DNA from: Actinacidiphila yanglinensis | GTDB taxonomy: Bacteria > Actinomycetota > Actinomycetes > Streptomycetales > Streptomycetaceae | NCBI RefSeq assembly: GCF_900107965.1 | Contig: NZ_FNVU01000001.1 | Location: 62,001-126,000, forward strand | Direction of reading: 5' to 3' | Length of the DNA stretch: 64,000 bases | Shown: positions 50,007 to 60,168 of the stretch, one piece after another | How the letters are laid out: every line of letters starts with the position of its first letter | How positions within the stretch are numbered: the first letter of the stretch is position 1 | Position numbers and translations under genes: made by a program | The notes under the pieces: generated by a model | The model's database searches: none | Seen by the model: the letters and a program-made list of their open reading frames with translations, nothing else | Told to the model about the DNA's origin: nothing

Positions 50007-52754
50007 CTACGCGTCGCCGCCCGCCGCGCCCGGGTGGGCCGCGGAGGCGTCCAGCAGCTGGTAGCGGTCCACCGCCTGCTTGAGCGCGGAGCGGTCCACC
50101 TTGCCCTCGGCGGCCAGCTCGGTGAGCACCGCCAGCACCACCGACTCCGCGTCGATGTGGAAGAAGCGGCGGGCCGCACCTCGGGTGTCGGCGAAGCCGA
50201 AGCCGTCCGCACCCAGCGACGTGTACCGACCCGGCACCCAGCGGGCGATCTGGTCCGGCACCGAGCGCATCCAGTCCGACACGGCCACGAACGGGCCCTG
50301 CGCGCCGGACAGCTTGCGGGTCACCCACGGCACCCGCTGCTCCTCCTCGGGGTGCAGCAGGTTGTGCTCCTCGACCGCGACGGCCTCGCGGCGCAGCTCG
50401 TTCCACGAGGTGGCCGACCAGACGTCGGCGCGGACGTTCCACTGCTCGGCGAGGATGCGCTGCGCCTCCAGCGCCCAGGGCACCGCGACGCCCGAGGCGA
50501 GGATCTGCGCCGGGATCTCGCCGGCGGTGCCCGGCCGGAACCGGTGCACGCCCTTGAGGATGCCCTCGACGTCGGCGTCGGCCGGCTCGGCCGGATGCTG
50601 GATCGGCTCGTTGTAGACGGTGAGGTAGTAGAAGACGTCCTCGCCCGGCTTGCCGTCCGCGGTCTCGCCGTACATCCGGCGCAGGCCGTCCTTGACGATG
50701 TGCGCGATCTCGAAGCCGTACGCGGGGTCGTAGGCGACGCAGGCCGGGTTGGTCGAGGCCAGCAGCTGGGAGTGGCCGTCGGCGTGCTGGAGGCCCTCGC
50801 CGGTCAGCGTGGTCCGGCCGGCCGTCGCGCCGAGCACGAAGCCGCGGGCGAGCTGGTCGGCCATCTGCCAGAACTGGTCGCCGGTGCGCTGGAAGCCGAA
50901 CATCGAGTAGAAGACGTAGACCGGGATCATCGGCTCGCCGTGGGTGGCGTACGCCGAGCCCGCGGCGATCAGCGACGCGGTGCAGCCGGCCTCGGAGATG
51001 CCGTCGTGCAGCATCTGGCCGGTCGGCGACTCCTTGTAGGCGAGCAGCAGCTCGCGGTCGACCGACTCGTACTGCTGGCCGAGCGGGTTGTAGATCTTCG
51101 CGCTCGGGAAGAACGCGTCCATGCCGAAGGTGCGGTACTCGTCGGGGGCGATCAGCACGAACCGCTTGCCGATCTCCTTGTCCCGCATCAGGTCCTTCAG
51201 CACCCGCACGAACGCCATGGTGGTGGCGATCGACTGCTGTCCGGAGCCCTTCTTCGCGGCCGCGTACGCCTTGTCGTCGGGCAGCGGCAGCGGCTTGGCG
51301 CGGACGATCCGGGTCGGCACGTAGCCACCGCACGCCTTGCGGTGGTCGTGCATGTACTGGATCTCCTCGGAGTTCCGGCCCGGGTGGTAGTACGGCGGGT
51401 AGCCCTCGTCGAGCTGCTTGTCGGTGATCGGCAGGTGCAGCCGGTCCCGGAAGCGCTTCAGGTCGTCGACGGTGAGCTTCTTCATCTGGTGGGTCGCGTT
51501 GCGGCCCTCGAAGTTCGGCCCCAGCGTCCAGCCCTTGATGGTCTGGGCGAGGATGACGGTCGGCTGGCCCTTGTGGTGCATGGCCGCGGTGTAGGCGGCG
51601 AAGACCTTGCGGTGGTCGTGGCCGCCGCGGCCCAGGTGCAGGATCTGCTCGTCGGTGAGGTCCTCGACCATCTTGCGCAGCCGCTGGTCGTCGCCGAAGA
51701 AGTGCTCGCGGATGTACGCGCCGGTCTCGGTGGCGTAGGTCTGGAACTGGCCGTCCGGCGTGATGTTCATCTTGTTGACCAGCAGGCCGTCGCGGTCCTG
51801 GGCCAGCAGCGGGTCCCAGGAGCGGTCCCAGACCAGCTTGATGACGTTCCAGCCGGCGCCGCGGAACTGCGACTCCAGCTCCTGGATGATCTTGCCGTTG
51901 CCGCGGACCGGGCCGTCGAGCCGTTGCAGGTTGCAGTTGACGACGAAGGTCAGGTTGTCCAGGCCCTCGCGGGCGGCGATGGACAGCTGGCCCAGCGACT
52001 CCGGCTCGTCCATCTCGCCGTCGCCGAGGAACGCCCAGACGTGCGACTTGGAGGTGTCGGCGATACCGCGCGCCTCCATGTAGCGGTTCATCCGGGCCTG
52101 GTAGATCGCGGACAGCGGGCCCAGGCCCATGGAGACGGTCGGGAACTCCCAGAAGTCCGGCATCAGCCGCGGGTGCGGGTAGCTGGACAGGCCGTTCGGC
52201 GCCTTCGACTTCTCCTGGCGGAACGCGTCGAGCTGCGCCTCGCTGAGCCGGTCGAGCAGGAACGCGCGGGCGTAGATGCCGGGCGAGGCGTGGCCCTGGA
52301 AGAAGACCTGGTCACCGCCGAGGCCGTCGTCCTTGCCGCGGAAGAAGTGGTTGAAGCCCACGTCGTACAGCGACGCCGAGGAGGCGAAGGTCGCGATGTG
52401 GCCGCCGACGCCGATGTCGGGCCGCTGCGCACGCGAGACCATCACCGCAGCGTTCCACCGGGTCGCGTTGAGGATCTTGCGCTCGATCTCCTCGTTGCCC
52501 GGGAAGAACGGCTCGTCCTTGGTGGCGATGGTGTTGACGTAGTCGCTGCTGCGCATCTCGGGGACCGCGACACGCTTCTCGCGGGCCCGCTCGATGAGGC
52601 GGAGCATCAGGTAGCGGGCGCGTTCCCGGCCCCGCTCGTCGATGGCCGCATCGAGCGAGTCGAGCCATTCCGCCGTCTCCTCGGGATCGAAATCCGGGAC
52701 CTGGCTGGGAAGGCCGCCAATGATGATCGGGTTGCGATCTGATCCGGAAGCCAC
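50007..52754 (-). CDS. aceE: Pyruvate dehydrogenase E1 component (homodimeric, AceE)
   Basis: The 915-aa thiamine-diphosphate enzyme decarboxylates pyruvate and passes the acetyl group to the E2 lipoyl domain. The ThDP motif reads [12 protein letters not shown] followed about 28 residues later by VVNCN. Pyrimidine-domain and C-terminal domains are complete, and length matches actinobacterial AceE. The GTG at 52754 ([12 protein letters not shown]) has AAGGAA upstream; an in-frame ATG at 52838 adds a non-conserved leader. It is monocistronic, with a terminator behind it and DUF3052 divergent from it. Confidence 0.97.
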   Translation of the reverse strand: MASGSDRNPIIIGGLPSQVPDFDPEETAEWLDSLDAAIDERGRERARYLMLRLIERAREKRVAVPEMRSSDYVNTIATKDEPFFPGNEEIERKILNATRWNAAVMVSRAQRPDIGVGGHIATFASSASLYDVGFNHFFRGKDDGLGGDQVFFQGHASPGIYARAFLLDRLSEAQLDAFRQEKSKAPNGLSSYPHPRLMPDFWEFPTVSMGLGPLSAIYQARMNRYMEARGIADTSKSHVWAFLGDGEMDEPESLGQLSIAAREGLDNLTFVVNCNLQRLDGPVRGNGKIIQELESQFRGAGWNVIKLVWDRSWDPLLAQDRDGLLVNKMNITPDGQFQTYATETGAYIREHFFGDDQRLRKMVEDLTDEQILHLGRGGHDHRKVFAAYTAAMHHKGQPTVILAQTIKGWTLGPNFEGRNATHQMKKLTVDDLKRFRDRLHLPITDKQLDEGYPPYYHPGRNSEEIQYMHDHRKACGGYVPTRIVRAKPLPLPDDKAYAAAKKGSGQQSIATTMAFVRVLKDLMRDKEIGKRFVLIAPDEYRTFGMDAFFPSAKIYNPLGQQYESVDRELLLAYKESPTGQMLHDGISEAGCTASLIAAGSAYATHGEPMIPVYVFYSMFGFQRTGDQFWQMADQLARGFVLGATAGRTTLTGEGLQHADGHSQLLASTNPACVAYDPAYGFEIAHIVKDGLRRMYGETADGKPGEDVFYYLTVYNEPIQHPAEPADADVEGILKGVHRFRPGTAGEIPAQILASGVAVPWALEAQRILAEQWNVRADVWSATSWNELRREAVAVEEHNLLHPEEEQRVPWVTRKLSGAQGPFVAVSDWMRSVPDQIARWVPGRYTSLGADGFGFADTRGAARRFFHIDAESVVLAVLTELAAEGKVDRSALKQAVDRYQLLDASAAHPGAAGGDA

Positions 52755-53203
52755 GCTGTTCCTTCGCTCGCTAGGACTGCTACGGGATGTTCGGGACGTG
52801 AGGCAGGGGGCCGCCGACGCGGCTCGCGCCGCGTCCATCGTGTACCGCAGCCGTTCGATACGTCATCTCTACCGGGCGGTAACCCCTGGTGGGCGGCCAA
52901 ACCTGAACTCTACGCCCACTCGGACGTACGACCGACTCGCGGTGCCAACACTCTGCAAAACCGGCAACTCCGGCACATGCGCGTGATCTGCGTCACCATA
53001 GGGGGTGTGGGTGGCGGCGGTGGAGCCGGGGAACTTGCCATGAAGACGGTCGAATCGTCACCGTTTCGGCGGTCTCGTACCGCGGGTACTTGCGCGATCC
53101 GCCCCGCCCGTGTGGACTACCGCCAATAAGCTCGCACCGCCGCGGGCACATACAGGACCATGAAGACCCGCACGAATTCTGTGCCCATGACAGGAGGCAA
53201 AGC
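52755..53203. other. Divergent control region between aceE and the DUF3052 gene
   Basis: This 449-bp gap has no credible gene. It must contain the promoters of both genes. The 52900-53000 part is relatively AT-rich. I note a GTACC-GCG-GGTAC palindrome at 53077-53089 and a strong AGGAGG ribosome-binding site before 53204, but no -35/-10 pair that I would defend. Confidence 0.5.
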
Positions 53204-53644
53204 GTGAGCGCGACCGCGGACCACGCGGAGGAGCGGACCAACCCGGCGAGCCGGCTTGGTTTCGAGCCCGGACAGGTGGTCCAGGAGCTCGGGTACGACG
53301 AGGATTGCGACCAGGAGCTCCGTGAGGGGATCGAGGAGCTCACGGGTGAGGAGCTCGCCGACGAGGAGTACGACGACGTGCCCGACGCCGTCCTGCTGTG
53401 GTTCCGCGAGGACGACGGCGACCTCACCGACGCGCTCGTCGACGCCACGTCGACGATCGACCCCGGCGCCCCGATCTGGCTCATGACCCCTAAGACCGGG
53501 CGTGACGGGCACGTGGAGCCGAGCGAGATCGGTGAGGCCGCGCAGACCGCCGGCCTGGCCCAGACCAGCAGCGTCAACGCCGCGAAGGACTGGACGGGCA
53601 GCCGTCTGGTGACCCCGAAGGCGGCCAAGGCCGGCAAGCGCTGA
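53204..53644 (+). CDS. DUF3052 family protein
   Basis: The 146-aa protein belongs to the actinobacterial DUF3052 family: LGFEPGQVVQELGYDEDCD near the start, DAVLLWFREDDGDLTDALVDA in the middle and TAGLAQTSSVNAAKDWTGSRLV at the end. It is strongly acidic in the first two thirds. The family has no firm function; the fold resembles SAM-free Rossmann-type domains. The GTG at 53204 follows AGGAGG. Its usual place is beside aceE, as here. Confidence 0.92.
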   Translation: MSATADHAEERTNPASRLGFEPGQVVQELGYDEDCDQELREGIEELTGEELADEEYDDVPDAVLLWFREDDGDLTDALVDATSTIDPGAPIWLMTPKTGRDGHVEPSEIGEAAQTAGLAQTSSVNAAKDWTGSRLVTPKAAKAGKR

Positions 53645-53717
53645 GGGTCACTTTTCGCCGATCGGTTCGCCGCGGGGGTCCGGTAGTAGGGCGCCCGCGC
53701 CCCGGGGTGGGCTGAGC

Positions 53718-53794
53718 GCGCAGTTCCCCGCGCCCCTGGCATGCGCACCTTTTCCGCGGCGCGCAACCATCACAGGGGGCGCGGGGAACTGCGC
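53718..53794. repeat. Structured intergenic repeat (module A, compact copy)
   Basis: GCGCAGTTCCCCGCGCCCCT at 53718-53737 faces its near-exact complement at 53774-53794 across a 36-nt centre rich in GC dinucleotides. It is the same family as the elements at 39.0, 45.9 and 63.6 kb. It lies between two genes on the same strand. Confidence 0.8.
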
Positions 53795-53854
53795 GAGAAG
53801 CGAGTGCTGCCCGCGGGCGGGCGGCGCTCCGCAACCACGATGGCGGAGCCGTTC

Positions 53855-54313
53855 ATGCCGATCCACGCGGGCGACCCCGCTCCCGATGTCCGGTTGAAGG
53901 ACCAGCACGGCCGCAGCGTCGACCTGGCGGACCTCCGGGGCCGCAAGAACGTCGTGCTGATGTTCTTCCCGTTCGCCTTCACCAGCGTGTGCACCGGTGA
54001 GCTGCAGGCCGTGCAGGGCGAGTTGCCCTCCCTGCAGAGCGAGCACACGCAGGTGCTCGCGGTGTCGTGCGACTCGATGCACGCGCTGCGCGCCTTCTCC
54101 GACGCCGAGCGTCTGGACTTCCCGCTGCTGAGCGACTTCTGGCCGCATGGAACGGTTTCCCGTGCCTACGGCGTCTTCGCCGAGGACAAGGGCTGCGCGC
54201 TGCGCGGCACCTTCGTCATCGACCGGCAGGGCGTCGTGCGGTGGACCGTGGTGAACGGCCTGCCGGACGCGCGTGACCTTCACGAGTACGCAAAGGCGCT
54301 CGCAGCGCTGTAG
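53855..54313 (+). CDS. Peroxiredoxin, AhpE-like one-Cys type
   Basis: The 152-aa thiol peroxidase has the thioredoxin fold with peroxidatic Cys in [13 protein letters not shown] (about residue 46) and the supporting Arg in [14 protein letters not shown]. The other cysteines (VSCDS, KGCAL) are not in a standard resolving position, as in AhpE. I use the ATG at 53855, which has GGAG 7 bp upstream and gives the family length; an in-frame ATG at 53840 has no ribosome-binding site. It removes hydrogen peroxide, alkyl hydroperoxides or peroxynitrite. It precedes the ter cluster by 100 bp and may share its stress response. Confidence 0.92.
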   Translation: MPIHAGDPAPDVRLKDQHGRSVDLADLRGRKNVVLMFFPFAFTSVCTGELQAVQGELPSLQSEHTQVLAVSCDSMHALRAFSDAERLDFPLLSDFWPHGTVSRAYGVFAEDKGCALRGTFVIDRQGVVRWTVVNGLPDARDLHEYAKALAAL

Positions 54314-54318
54314 TAACC

Positions 54319-54346
54319 GGGAACGGGTCACTAAGCTCTGGACGTT
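54319..54346 (+). promoter_or_regulatory. Candidate ECF-sigma promoter upstream of terD
   Basis: GGGAAC (54319-54324) and GTT (54344-54346) are 19 bp apart, resembling SigR/SigE-type ECF promoters (GGAA-N18/19-GTT). It lies 68 bp before the terD start. Weak evidence because such short motifs occur by chance. Confidence 0.4.
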
Positions 54347-54413
54347 GATCCAGCAAGGCAGTACACAACGACCCATACCGCAGCAACGGGCGGGGAAACC
54401 GACAGGAGGACTC

Positions 54414-54989
54414 GTGGGAGTCAGCCTCAGCAAGGGTGGCAACGTCTCGCTGACCAAGGAGGCGCCGAACCTCACGGCGGTCGTCGTCGGTCTGGGCTGG
54501 GACGCCCGCACCACCACCGGCAGCGACTTCGACCTCGACGCGAGCGCGCTGCTCACCGACGAGCAGGGCAAGGTCCTTTCCGACCAGCACTTCGTCTTCT
54601 TCAACAACCTGAAGAGCCCGGACGGGTCGGTCGAGCACACCGGCGACAACCTCACCGGTGAGGGCGAGGGCGACGACGAGGTGATCAACGTCAGCCTCGC
54701 CACGGTGCCGGCCAACGTGGCGAAGATCGTCTTCCCGGTCTCCATCTACGACGCGGAGCCGCGCCAGCAGAGCTTCGGCCAGGTGCGCAACGCCTATATC
54801 CGCGTGGTCAACGCCGCCGACGGCGCCGAGCTCGCGCGGTACGACCTGACCGAGGACGCCTCCACCGAGACCGCCATGGTCTTCGGCGAGCTGTACCGGC
54901 ACGGCGCCGAGTGGAAGTTCCGCGCCATAGGCCAGGGATACGCCTCGGGACTGCGCGGCATCGCCCAGGACTTCGGCGTCAACGTCTAG
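54414..54989 (+). CDS. terD: TerD-family calcium-binding stress protein (copy 1)
   Basis: The 191-aa protein follows the TerD family throughout: [17 protein letters not shown] at the N-terminus, [20 protein letters not shown] with the Ca2+-binding Asp cluster, [15 protein letters not shown] and the C-terminal [22 protein letters not shown]. TerD proteins are cytosolic calcium-binding hubs of the tellurite/phage/oxidative stress response. The GTG at 54414 follows AGGAGG. Copy 2 follows after 46 bp and is very similar. Confidence 0.96.
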   Translation: MGVSLSKGGNVSLTKEAPNLTAVVVGLGWDARTTTGSDFDLDASALLTDEQGKVLSDQHFVFFNNLKSPDGSVEHTGDNLTGEGEGDDEVINVSLATVPANVAKIVFPVSIYDAEPRQQSFGQVRNAYIRVVNAADGAELARYDLTEDASTETAMVFGELYRHGAEWKFRAIGQGYASGLRGIAQDFGVNV

Positions 54990-55035
54990 GGCGCCACCGG
55001 CTGCCCACCATCACGCAGAGGGGGAAAGGACCACG

Positions 55036-55611
55036 ATGGGCGTCACGCTCGCCAAGGGGGGCAACGTCTCCCTGTCCAAGGCCGCACCGAATCTCACCCA
55101 GGTGCAGATCGGTCTCGGCTGGAGGGCCCGCTCGACCACCGGTGCCGACTTCGACCTGGACGCCAGCGCGCTGCTGTGCTCCGGCGGCCGGGTGCTGGGG
55201 GACGAGTACTTCGTCTTCTACAACAACCTCAAGAGCCCGGACGGCTCGGTCGAGCACACCGGCGACGACCTGACCGGCGGCAGCGGCGGTGACGACGAGA
55301 CGATCCTGGTCGACCTGTCCAAGGTGCCGGCCAACGTCGAGAAGGTCGTCTTCCCCGTCTCGATCTACGACGCCGACGCCCGGGTGCAGACGTTCGGCCA
55401 GGTCAGCGACGCGTACATCCGCGTGCTCAACCAGTCCGACGGCGTCGAGCTGGCGCGGTACGACCTGACCGAGGACGCCTCCACGGAGACCGCCATGATC
55501 TTCGGCGAGCTGTACCGGTACGGCGGCGAGTGGAAGTTCCGTGCAGTCGGACAGGGGTACGCCTCGGGACTGCGCGGCATCGCCCTAGACTTCGGGGTCA
55601 ACGTTTCGTAA
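55036..55611 (+). CDS. terD: TerD-family calcium-binding stress protein (copy 2)
   Basis: The 191-aa protein is a close paralogue of the gene just upstream: identical KGGNVSLSKAAPNLT-type start, [14 protein letters not shown]a2+ site and [16 protein letters not shown] end, with differences mostly in the middle loop (CSGGRVLGDEY). A tandem duplication is likely. The ATG at 55036 has AGGGGGAAAGGA upstream. Same role as copy 1; the two may form mixed complexes. Confidence 0.96.
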   Translation: MGVTLAKGGNVSLSKAAPNLTQVQIGLGWRARSTTGADFDLDASALLCSGGRVLGDEYFVFYNNLKSPDGSVEHTGDDLTGGSGGDDETILVDLSKVPANVEKVVFPVSIYDADARVQTFGQVSDAYIRVLNQSDGVELARYDLTEDASTETAMIFGELYRYGGEWKFRAVGQGYASGLRGIALDFGVNVS

Positions 55612-55674
55612 AGCCGCGTACCGCGCGGGGGACCCTTGTCTCAAGGGATTCACAAGGGATTGGGTGGGAAGCAC

Positions 55675-56877
55675 GTGCTCCTCAGAACTTTCGGCTGGTC
55701 GTTCGGCATCACTGCCGCCGGCCTGGCCCTGGCCGGCATTCTCTGGGGAGGCAAGGGCCTCGCCATCGTCGCGATCCTGTCCATCCTCGAGATCTCCCTG
55801 TCGTTCGACAACGCCGTCATCAACGCGGGCATCCTCCGCAAGCTGAACGCGTTCTGGCAGAAGATCTTCCTGACCGTGGGCGTGCTGATCGCGGTCTTCG
55901 GCATGCGACTGGTCTTCCCGATCATCATCGTGGCCGTCACCGCGAAGCTCAGCCCGTGGGAAGCGGTCCGGATCGCGGTCAACGACCACGACCGCTACGA
56001 GACCCTGGTGACCAACGCGCACCCGGCGATCGCCGCCTTCGGTGGCATGTTCCTGCTGATGATCTTCCTCGACTTCATCTTCGAGGAGCGGGAGATCACC
56101 TGGCTGTCCTGGCTGGAGAAGCCGCTGGCCAAGCTCGGCAAGCTGGACATGCTGTCCGTGGCGGTGGCCATGGTCGCCCTGGTCATCGCGGGCACCACGG
56201 TGGCGGACTCCGTGCCGCTGCACGGCGGCCACGGCACCGTCGACAAGGCGGAGACGGTGCTGCTGGCCGGCGTCGCCGGTCTGATCACGTACCTGGTGGT
56301 CGGCGGTATCTCGTCCTTCTTCGAGGAGCGTCTCGAAGAGGACGAGGACGATGCCGACGACGGTGCCGACGGCGAGGAGGGCGGCGAGCGCAAGGTCGAG
56401 GAGCCCGCGCTCGGCGCCAAGGTCCCGGCGGCCGCCAGCGGGGCCACCGCGGCCCAGGTGGTGGGTCTGGCCGGCAAGGCCGCGTTCTTCATGTTCCTGT
56501 ACCTGGAAGTGATCGACGCGTCGTTCTCCTTCGACGGCGTCATCGGTGCCTTCGCGATCAGCAACGACATCTTCGAGATCGCCCTGGGTCTGGGCATCGG
56601 CGCGATGTACATCCGGTCGCTCACCGTCTACCTGGTCCGCAAGGGCACCCTGGACGACTACGTCTACCTGGAGCACGGCGCGCACTACGCGATCGGCGCG
56701 CTGGCGGTCATCCTGCTCGTCACGATCAAGTACGACGTCAGCGAGGTCGTCACCGGCCTCGTCGGCGTTGTCCTGATCGCGGCCTCCTACTGGTCGTCGG
56801 TGGTACGCAACCGCCGTCTCGGGGAAGAATCCGAGCAGGCGGACGACGACAAGGCGGAAGTCACGTCCGGGGTGTGA
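55675..56877 (+). CDS. terC: TerC-type integral membrane protein (DUF475 group)
   Basis: The 400-aa membrane protein has about nine hydrophobic helices. TerC motifs appear twice: ISLSFDNAVINAG near residue 40 and ASFSFDGVIGAFAIS near 285, whose acidic residues are thought to bind or move a metal ion. A cytosolic acidic loop (about 225-250) carries DEDDADD and EEGGE. TerC works with TerD in the tellurite system and may export manganese or another metal. I choose the GTG at 55675 (VLLRTFGWSFG), which matches relatives; a TTG at 55636 has no support. Confidence 0.92.
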   Translation: MLLRTFGWSFGITAAGLALAGILWGGKGLAIVAILSILEISLSFDNAVINAGILRKLNAFWQKIFLTVGVLIAVFGMRLVFPIIIVAVTAKLSPWEAVRIAVNDHDRYETLVTNAHPAIAAFGGMFLLMIFLDFIFEEREITWLSWLEKPLAKLGKLDMLSVAVAMVALVIAGTTVADSVPLHGGHGTVDKAETVLLAGVAGLITYLVVGGISSFFEERLEEDEDDADDGADGEEGGERKVEEPALGAKVPAAASGATAAQVVGLAGKAAFFMFLYLEVIDASFSFDGVIGAFAISNDIFEIALGLGIGAMYIRSLTVYLVRKGTLDDYVYLEHGAHYAIGALAVILLVTIKYDVSEVVTGLVGVVLIAASYWSSVVRNRRLGEESEQADDDKAEVTSGV

Positions 56878-56991
56878 CCCCGGACGCGTTCCTGCCGCTG
56901 CCCCCGCCGTCCGGCGGGGGCAGCGGCGTGTCGGAGCGACGTCCGGTGCAGGCAGTGAGCGGCAGTGAGCGACAGGGGAGGACGTACAGCG

Positions 56992-57723
56992 ATGGCCTGG
57001 TGGCGGTTCCTGCGGCCCAGCGGCCCGGAGCAGTTCGACGTGATGAACGCGCACAGCGTGGAACTCACCAAGCGGCACCCGGAGTTGTCGCTGACGAAAC
57101 ACGGCGCCGCGGTCGGCAACATGCGGGTCAACCTGTCCTGGCAGATGCGGCCGTCCGACTCCGGGGACTGGGTGACCGACCGGGGCAGCTTCCTGCGCCG
57201 CCAGATCGACGTGTTCAAGCCACGTGTGGTCCAGGCGGCCGGCCCGGCGATGGTCAACGTCGACCTCGACCTGGCGTGCATGTACGAACTCGCCGACGGC
57301 ACCAAGGGCGTGGTGCAGCCGCTCGGCAACTTCCTCGGCGACCTGGACGCGCCGCCCTACGTCCAGATGAGCGGTGACGACCGGTTCGGCGGCACCTCGG
57401 GCGAGACGCTGTACATCAACTTCGACAAGCGCGAGGAGTTCAAGCGCCTGCTGGTGTTCGTCTACATCTACGACGGCACGCCGGCCTTCGACCGGACCCA
57501 CGCGAAGGTGGAGATCTTCCCCGGCTCGGGCCCGCGGATCGAGATCCCGCTCACCGAGCGGGAACCGCAGGCGCGGTCCTGCGCGGTGGTGCTGATCGAG
57601 AACCGCAAGGACGAGATGGTCGTGCGCCGCGAGGTGAAGTACGTCTACGGCTTCCAGGCCGAGATCGACCGGCTCTACGGGTGGGGCCTGCAGTGGGGCC
57701 GGGGCTACAAGTCGAAGGTGTGA
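56992..57723 (+). CDS. TerA-like protein with TerD fold
   Basis: The 243-aa protein begins MAWWRFLRPSGPEQFDVMNAHSVELTK, then shows a TerD-type jelly-roll: VNVDLDLACMYELADGTKGVVQPLGN, MSGDDRFGGTSGETLYINFDK and YIYDGTPAFDRTHAKVEI. TerA-type members have lost most of the Ca2+ cluster of TerD. It is the fourth gene in the ter run and probably part of the same membrane-associated complex. The ATG at 56992 has GGGAGGA upstream; an in-frame GTG at 56965 would add nine residues. Confidence 0.85.
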   Translation: MAWWRFLRPSGPEQFDVMNAHSVELTKRHPELSLTKHGAAVGNMRVNLSWQMRPSDSGDWVTDRGSFLRRQIDVFKPRVVQAAGPAMVNVDLDLACMYELADGTKGVVQPLGNFLGDLDAPPYVQMSGDDRFGGTSGETLYINFDKREEFKRLLVFVYIYDGTPAFDRTHAKVEIFPGSGPRIEIPLTEREPQARSCAVVLIENRKDEMVVRREVKYVYGFQAEIDRLYGWGLQWGRGYKSKV

Positions 57724-57790
57724 GAGCCGCCGGGGCCGGCCGGTGGCGCTGCCCGGCGGCCGTTCCCGCGGCGGGCCCGCCGCCGGCTGC

Positions 57791-58735
57791 TCACGCGTGC
57801 TGGAACTGGGGGCCCTGCGGCGGCAGCTTGAACTGGCCGTCGGCGCCGCCGGCCGCGACCGGCTGCGGGTAGCCGTAGGCGGGGTAGCCCTGCTGCGGCT
57901 GCTGGTGCACCACGGGCCGCTGCGGTGGCGGCGGGGGCGGCGCCGCGGCGGCCACCGGCTGCGGGTAGCCGTACGCGGGCTGCGCGGGCACGTGGGACGG
58001 GTAGGGCGCCGGGAGCGGGTAGCCGTAGGCGCCGGCGGGCTCGGCCGCGGGCATGGTGGGCCCCGCGGCGCCGGTGAAGCCGCCGGTGGGCGCGGGCATC
58101 GGGGCGGTGGGTCCCGCGGCGGCCGTGGCGCCCTGTGGGGGCGCCTGGTGCCGGCCGTGGGAGGGGGCGCCGCCGGCCGAGTCGGGCTCCCCGTCGTCGA
58201 CCGCGATGCCGTACTCCGTGGCGAGGCCGACCAGCCCGGAGGCGTAGCCCTGGCCGAGCGCGCGGAACTTCCAGCCGGATCCCCTGCGGTACAGCTCGCC
58301 GCAGATCAGCGCGGTCTCCTGGCCGGTGTCGGGTACCACGTCGAAGGTGGCCACCGGGGCGGCGTGCTGCGGCCCGGCCGCGTCGTACAGCGCCAGCACG
58401 AGGTCGTGCACCAGCCGGAACGGCCCGCCGTCGCAGGACGCGGCGACCACCACCCGGTCCACGCCGGGGTCCAGCGCGGCCAGGTCGACCTCCACGGTGT
58501 CGGTGAGGCCCTCCGGACCGCGCTTCTTCGGCAGGTGCCGGGCCAGGCCGGACGGGTGCCGGGGCGCGTTGTAGAAGACGAAGTCGGCGTCCGACCGCAC
58601 CCGGCCGTCGGGGCCGAGCAGCAGCACGGAGGCGTCCACGTCGGGAGTGCCCGCCGCCGGGCTCCAGCGGAGCACCGCGCGGATGCCGGAGACGTCCAGC
58701 GGGATGTTCGAGCCCTTCACCATCACGTGCGTCAT
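57791..58735 (-). CDS. TerD-family protein with long Pro/Tyr/Gln-rich tail
   Basis: The 314-aa protein has a TerD domain (about residues 1-180): [49 protein letters not shown] and GLATEYGI. Residues about 195-314 are disordered, with AYGYPLPAP, AYGYPQPVAA (twice) and runs of Pro and Gln. Such tails can drive phase separation or membrane binding. It is convergent with the TerA-like gene and is the third full TerD gene in 4 kb. I prefer the ATG at 58735 over 58744 because of spacing from AGGA. Confidence 0.88.
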   Translation of the reverse strand: MTHVMVKGSNIPLDVSGIRAVLRWSPAAGTPDVDASVLLLGPDGRVRSDADFVFYNAPRHPSGLARHLPKKRGPEGLTDTVEVDLAALDPGVDRVVVAASCDGGPFRLVHDLVLALYDAAGPQHAAPVATFDVVPDTGQETALICGELYRRGSGWKFRALGQGYASGLVGLATEYGIAVDDGEPDSAGGAPSHGRHQAPPQGATAAAGPTAPMPAPTGGFTGAAGPTMPAAEPAGAYGYPLPAPYPSHVPAQPAYGYPQPVAAAAPPPPPPQRPVVHQQPQQGYPAYGYPQPVAAGGADGQFKLPPQGPQFQHA

Positions 58736-58954
58736 GACCGCCATCCTGCCTGCCCGGCGGGGCGGCCCACAACGCCGCCGTCACGCGGGCGGCGCGCCGG
58801 GGGTGTGAAGGGCGCGGGGATGGACACCCGGCAGACCTGAGGCGGTTACCTGTTTGTCACGCGTTGAGGGAACCTTTGCCTCACGGCCGCACGTACGATT
58901 ATCGGCCACGCGATTGACGCGTGTGGGCGCTGCTGCGATCCTGAAGGGGGGCAT

Positions 58955-60127
58955 ATGCGACACTTCGGACACCTTGCGTCGGATCTCAGAGGTGAACTCT
59001 TCCATCGGGAACCTCAGGAGTTCACCCCGGACTCCTCTGCCCGCATCCTCGCGACCGCCCTCGGCGCCACCCTGTACAGCCCGGCCACCCGCCCGCAGCT
59101 CGCCGACGACGTGATCAAGCAGGCCGCGCGCGGTGTCGTCTCCATGGTGCTGTGCCTGGAGGACTCGATCGACGACCGCGACGTGGAGGCCGGGGAGGCC
59201 AACATCGTCCGGCAGTTCGCCGACCTCGCCGGCCGCCCCGGCGCGGAGCAGGCGGTGCCGCTGCTGTTCATCCGGATCCGCACGCCCGCCCAGATCACCG
59301 ACCTGGTGCGGCGGCTCGGCGACACCGTGCGGCTGCTGTCCGGATTCGTGCTGCCCAAGTTCACCGAGGAGAGCGGCGTCCCGTTCCTGGAGGCGCTCAC
59401 CCTCGCCGAGAACGCCTGCGGGAGCCGGCTGTTCGCGATGCCGGTACTGGAGTCCCCCGAACTGCTGCACCTGGAGAGCCGGGTGGAGACGCTGTACGGG
59501 ATCTCCCGCACCGTCGACAAGTACCGCGACCGGGTGCTCGCGCTGCGGCTGGGCGTCACCGACTTCTGCTCCTCCTACGGCCTGCGCCGCGCGCCCGCGA
59601 TGACCGCGTACGACGTGCAGATCGTCGCCTCCGTCATCGCCGACGTGGTCAACGTGCTCGGCCGCGCCGACGGCAGCGGCTTCACGGTCACCGGCCCGGT
59701 CTGGGAGTACTTCCGGCACCACGAGCGGATGTTCAAACCCCAGCTGCGGCGCAGCCCGTTCACCCCCGAGGCCGAGGACCTGCGCGACGCGCTCATCCAG
59801 CAGGACATGGACGGCCTGCTGCGCGAGATCGAGCTCGACCGGGCCAACGGGTTGCAGGGCAAGACCTGCATCCACCCCAGCCACGTGCCCCTCGTCAACG
59901 CGCTGAGCGTCGTCACGCACGAGGAGTTCTGCGACGCCGCCGACATCCTGCGCGAGGACCGCAGCGGCGGCGGGGTGCTCCGCTCCGCCTACACCAACAA
60001 GATGAACGAGGTGAAGCCGCACCGCGCCTGGGCCGAACGCACCCTGCGCCGCGCCGAGGTCTTCGGTGTCGCCCGCGAGGACATCGGCTTCGTGGAACTG
60101 CTCGCCGCGAGCCTGCCGTCCTCCTGA
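58955..60127 (+). CDS. CitE/HpcH-like C-C lyase of the Ter metabolite module
   Basis: The 390-aa protein belongs to the HpcH/HpaI aldolase/citrate lyase beta superfamily (TIM barrel). Features include SMVLCLEDSIDDRDVEAGEANI near residue 65, where citrate lyases have their metal-binding acidic residues, RLFAMPVLESPE and TCIHPSHVPLVNALS near the C-terminus. Published comparative work on Ter systems places this enzyme next to a phosphoribosyltransferase, StiP/PELOTA and HAD proteins in a pathway predicted to make a nucleoside-like compound. The ATG at 58955 follows AAGGGGGG. Its substrate is not known. Confidence 0.85.
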   Translation: MRHFGHLASDLRGELFHREPQEFTPDSSARILATALGATLYSPATRPQLADDVIKQAARGVVSMVLCLEDSIDDRDVEAGEANIVRQFADLAGRPGAEQAVPLLFIRIRTPAQITDLVRRLGDTVRLLSGFVLPKFTEESGVPFLEALTLAENACGSRLFAMPVLESPELLHLESRVETLYGISRTVDKYRDRVLALRLGVTDFCSSYGLRRAPAMTAYDVQIVASVIADVVNVLGRADGSGFTVTGPVWEYFRHHERMFKPQLRRSPFTPEAEDLRDALIQQDMDGLLREIELDRANGLQGKTCIHPSHVPLVNALSVVTHEEFCDAADILREDRSGGGVLRSAYTNKMNEVKPHRAWAERTLRRAEVFGVAREDIGFVELLAASLPSS

Positions 60128-60168
60128 CGAGCGCCCGCCGTCCCCCCGCACGTGAGGAAACCCGTCTG

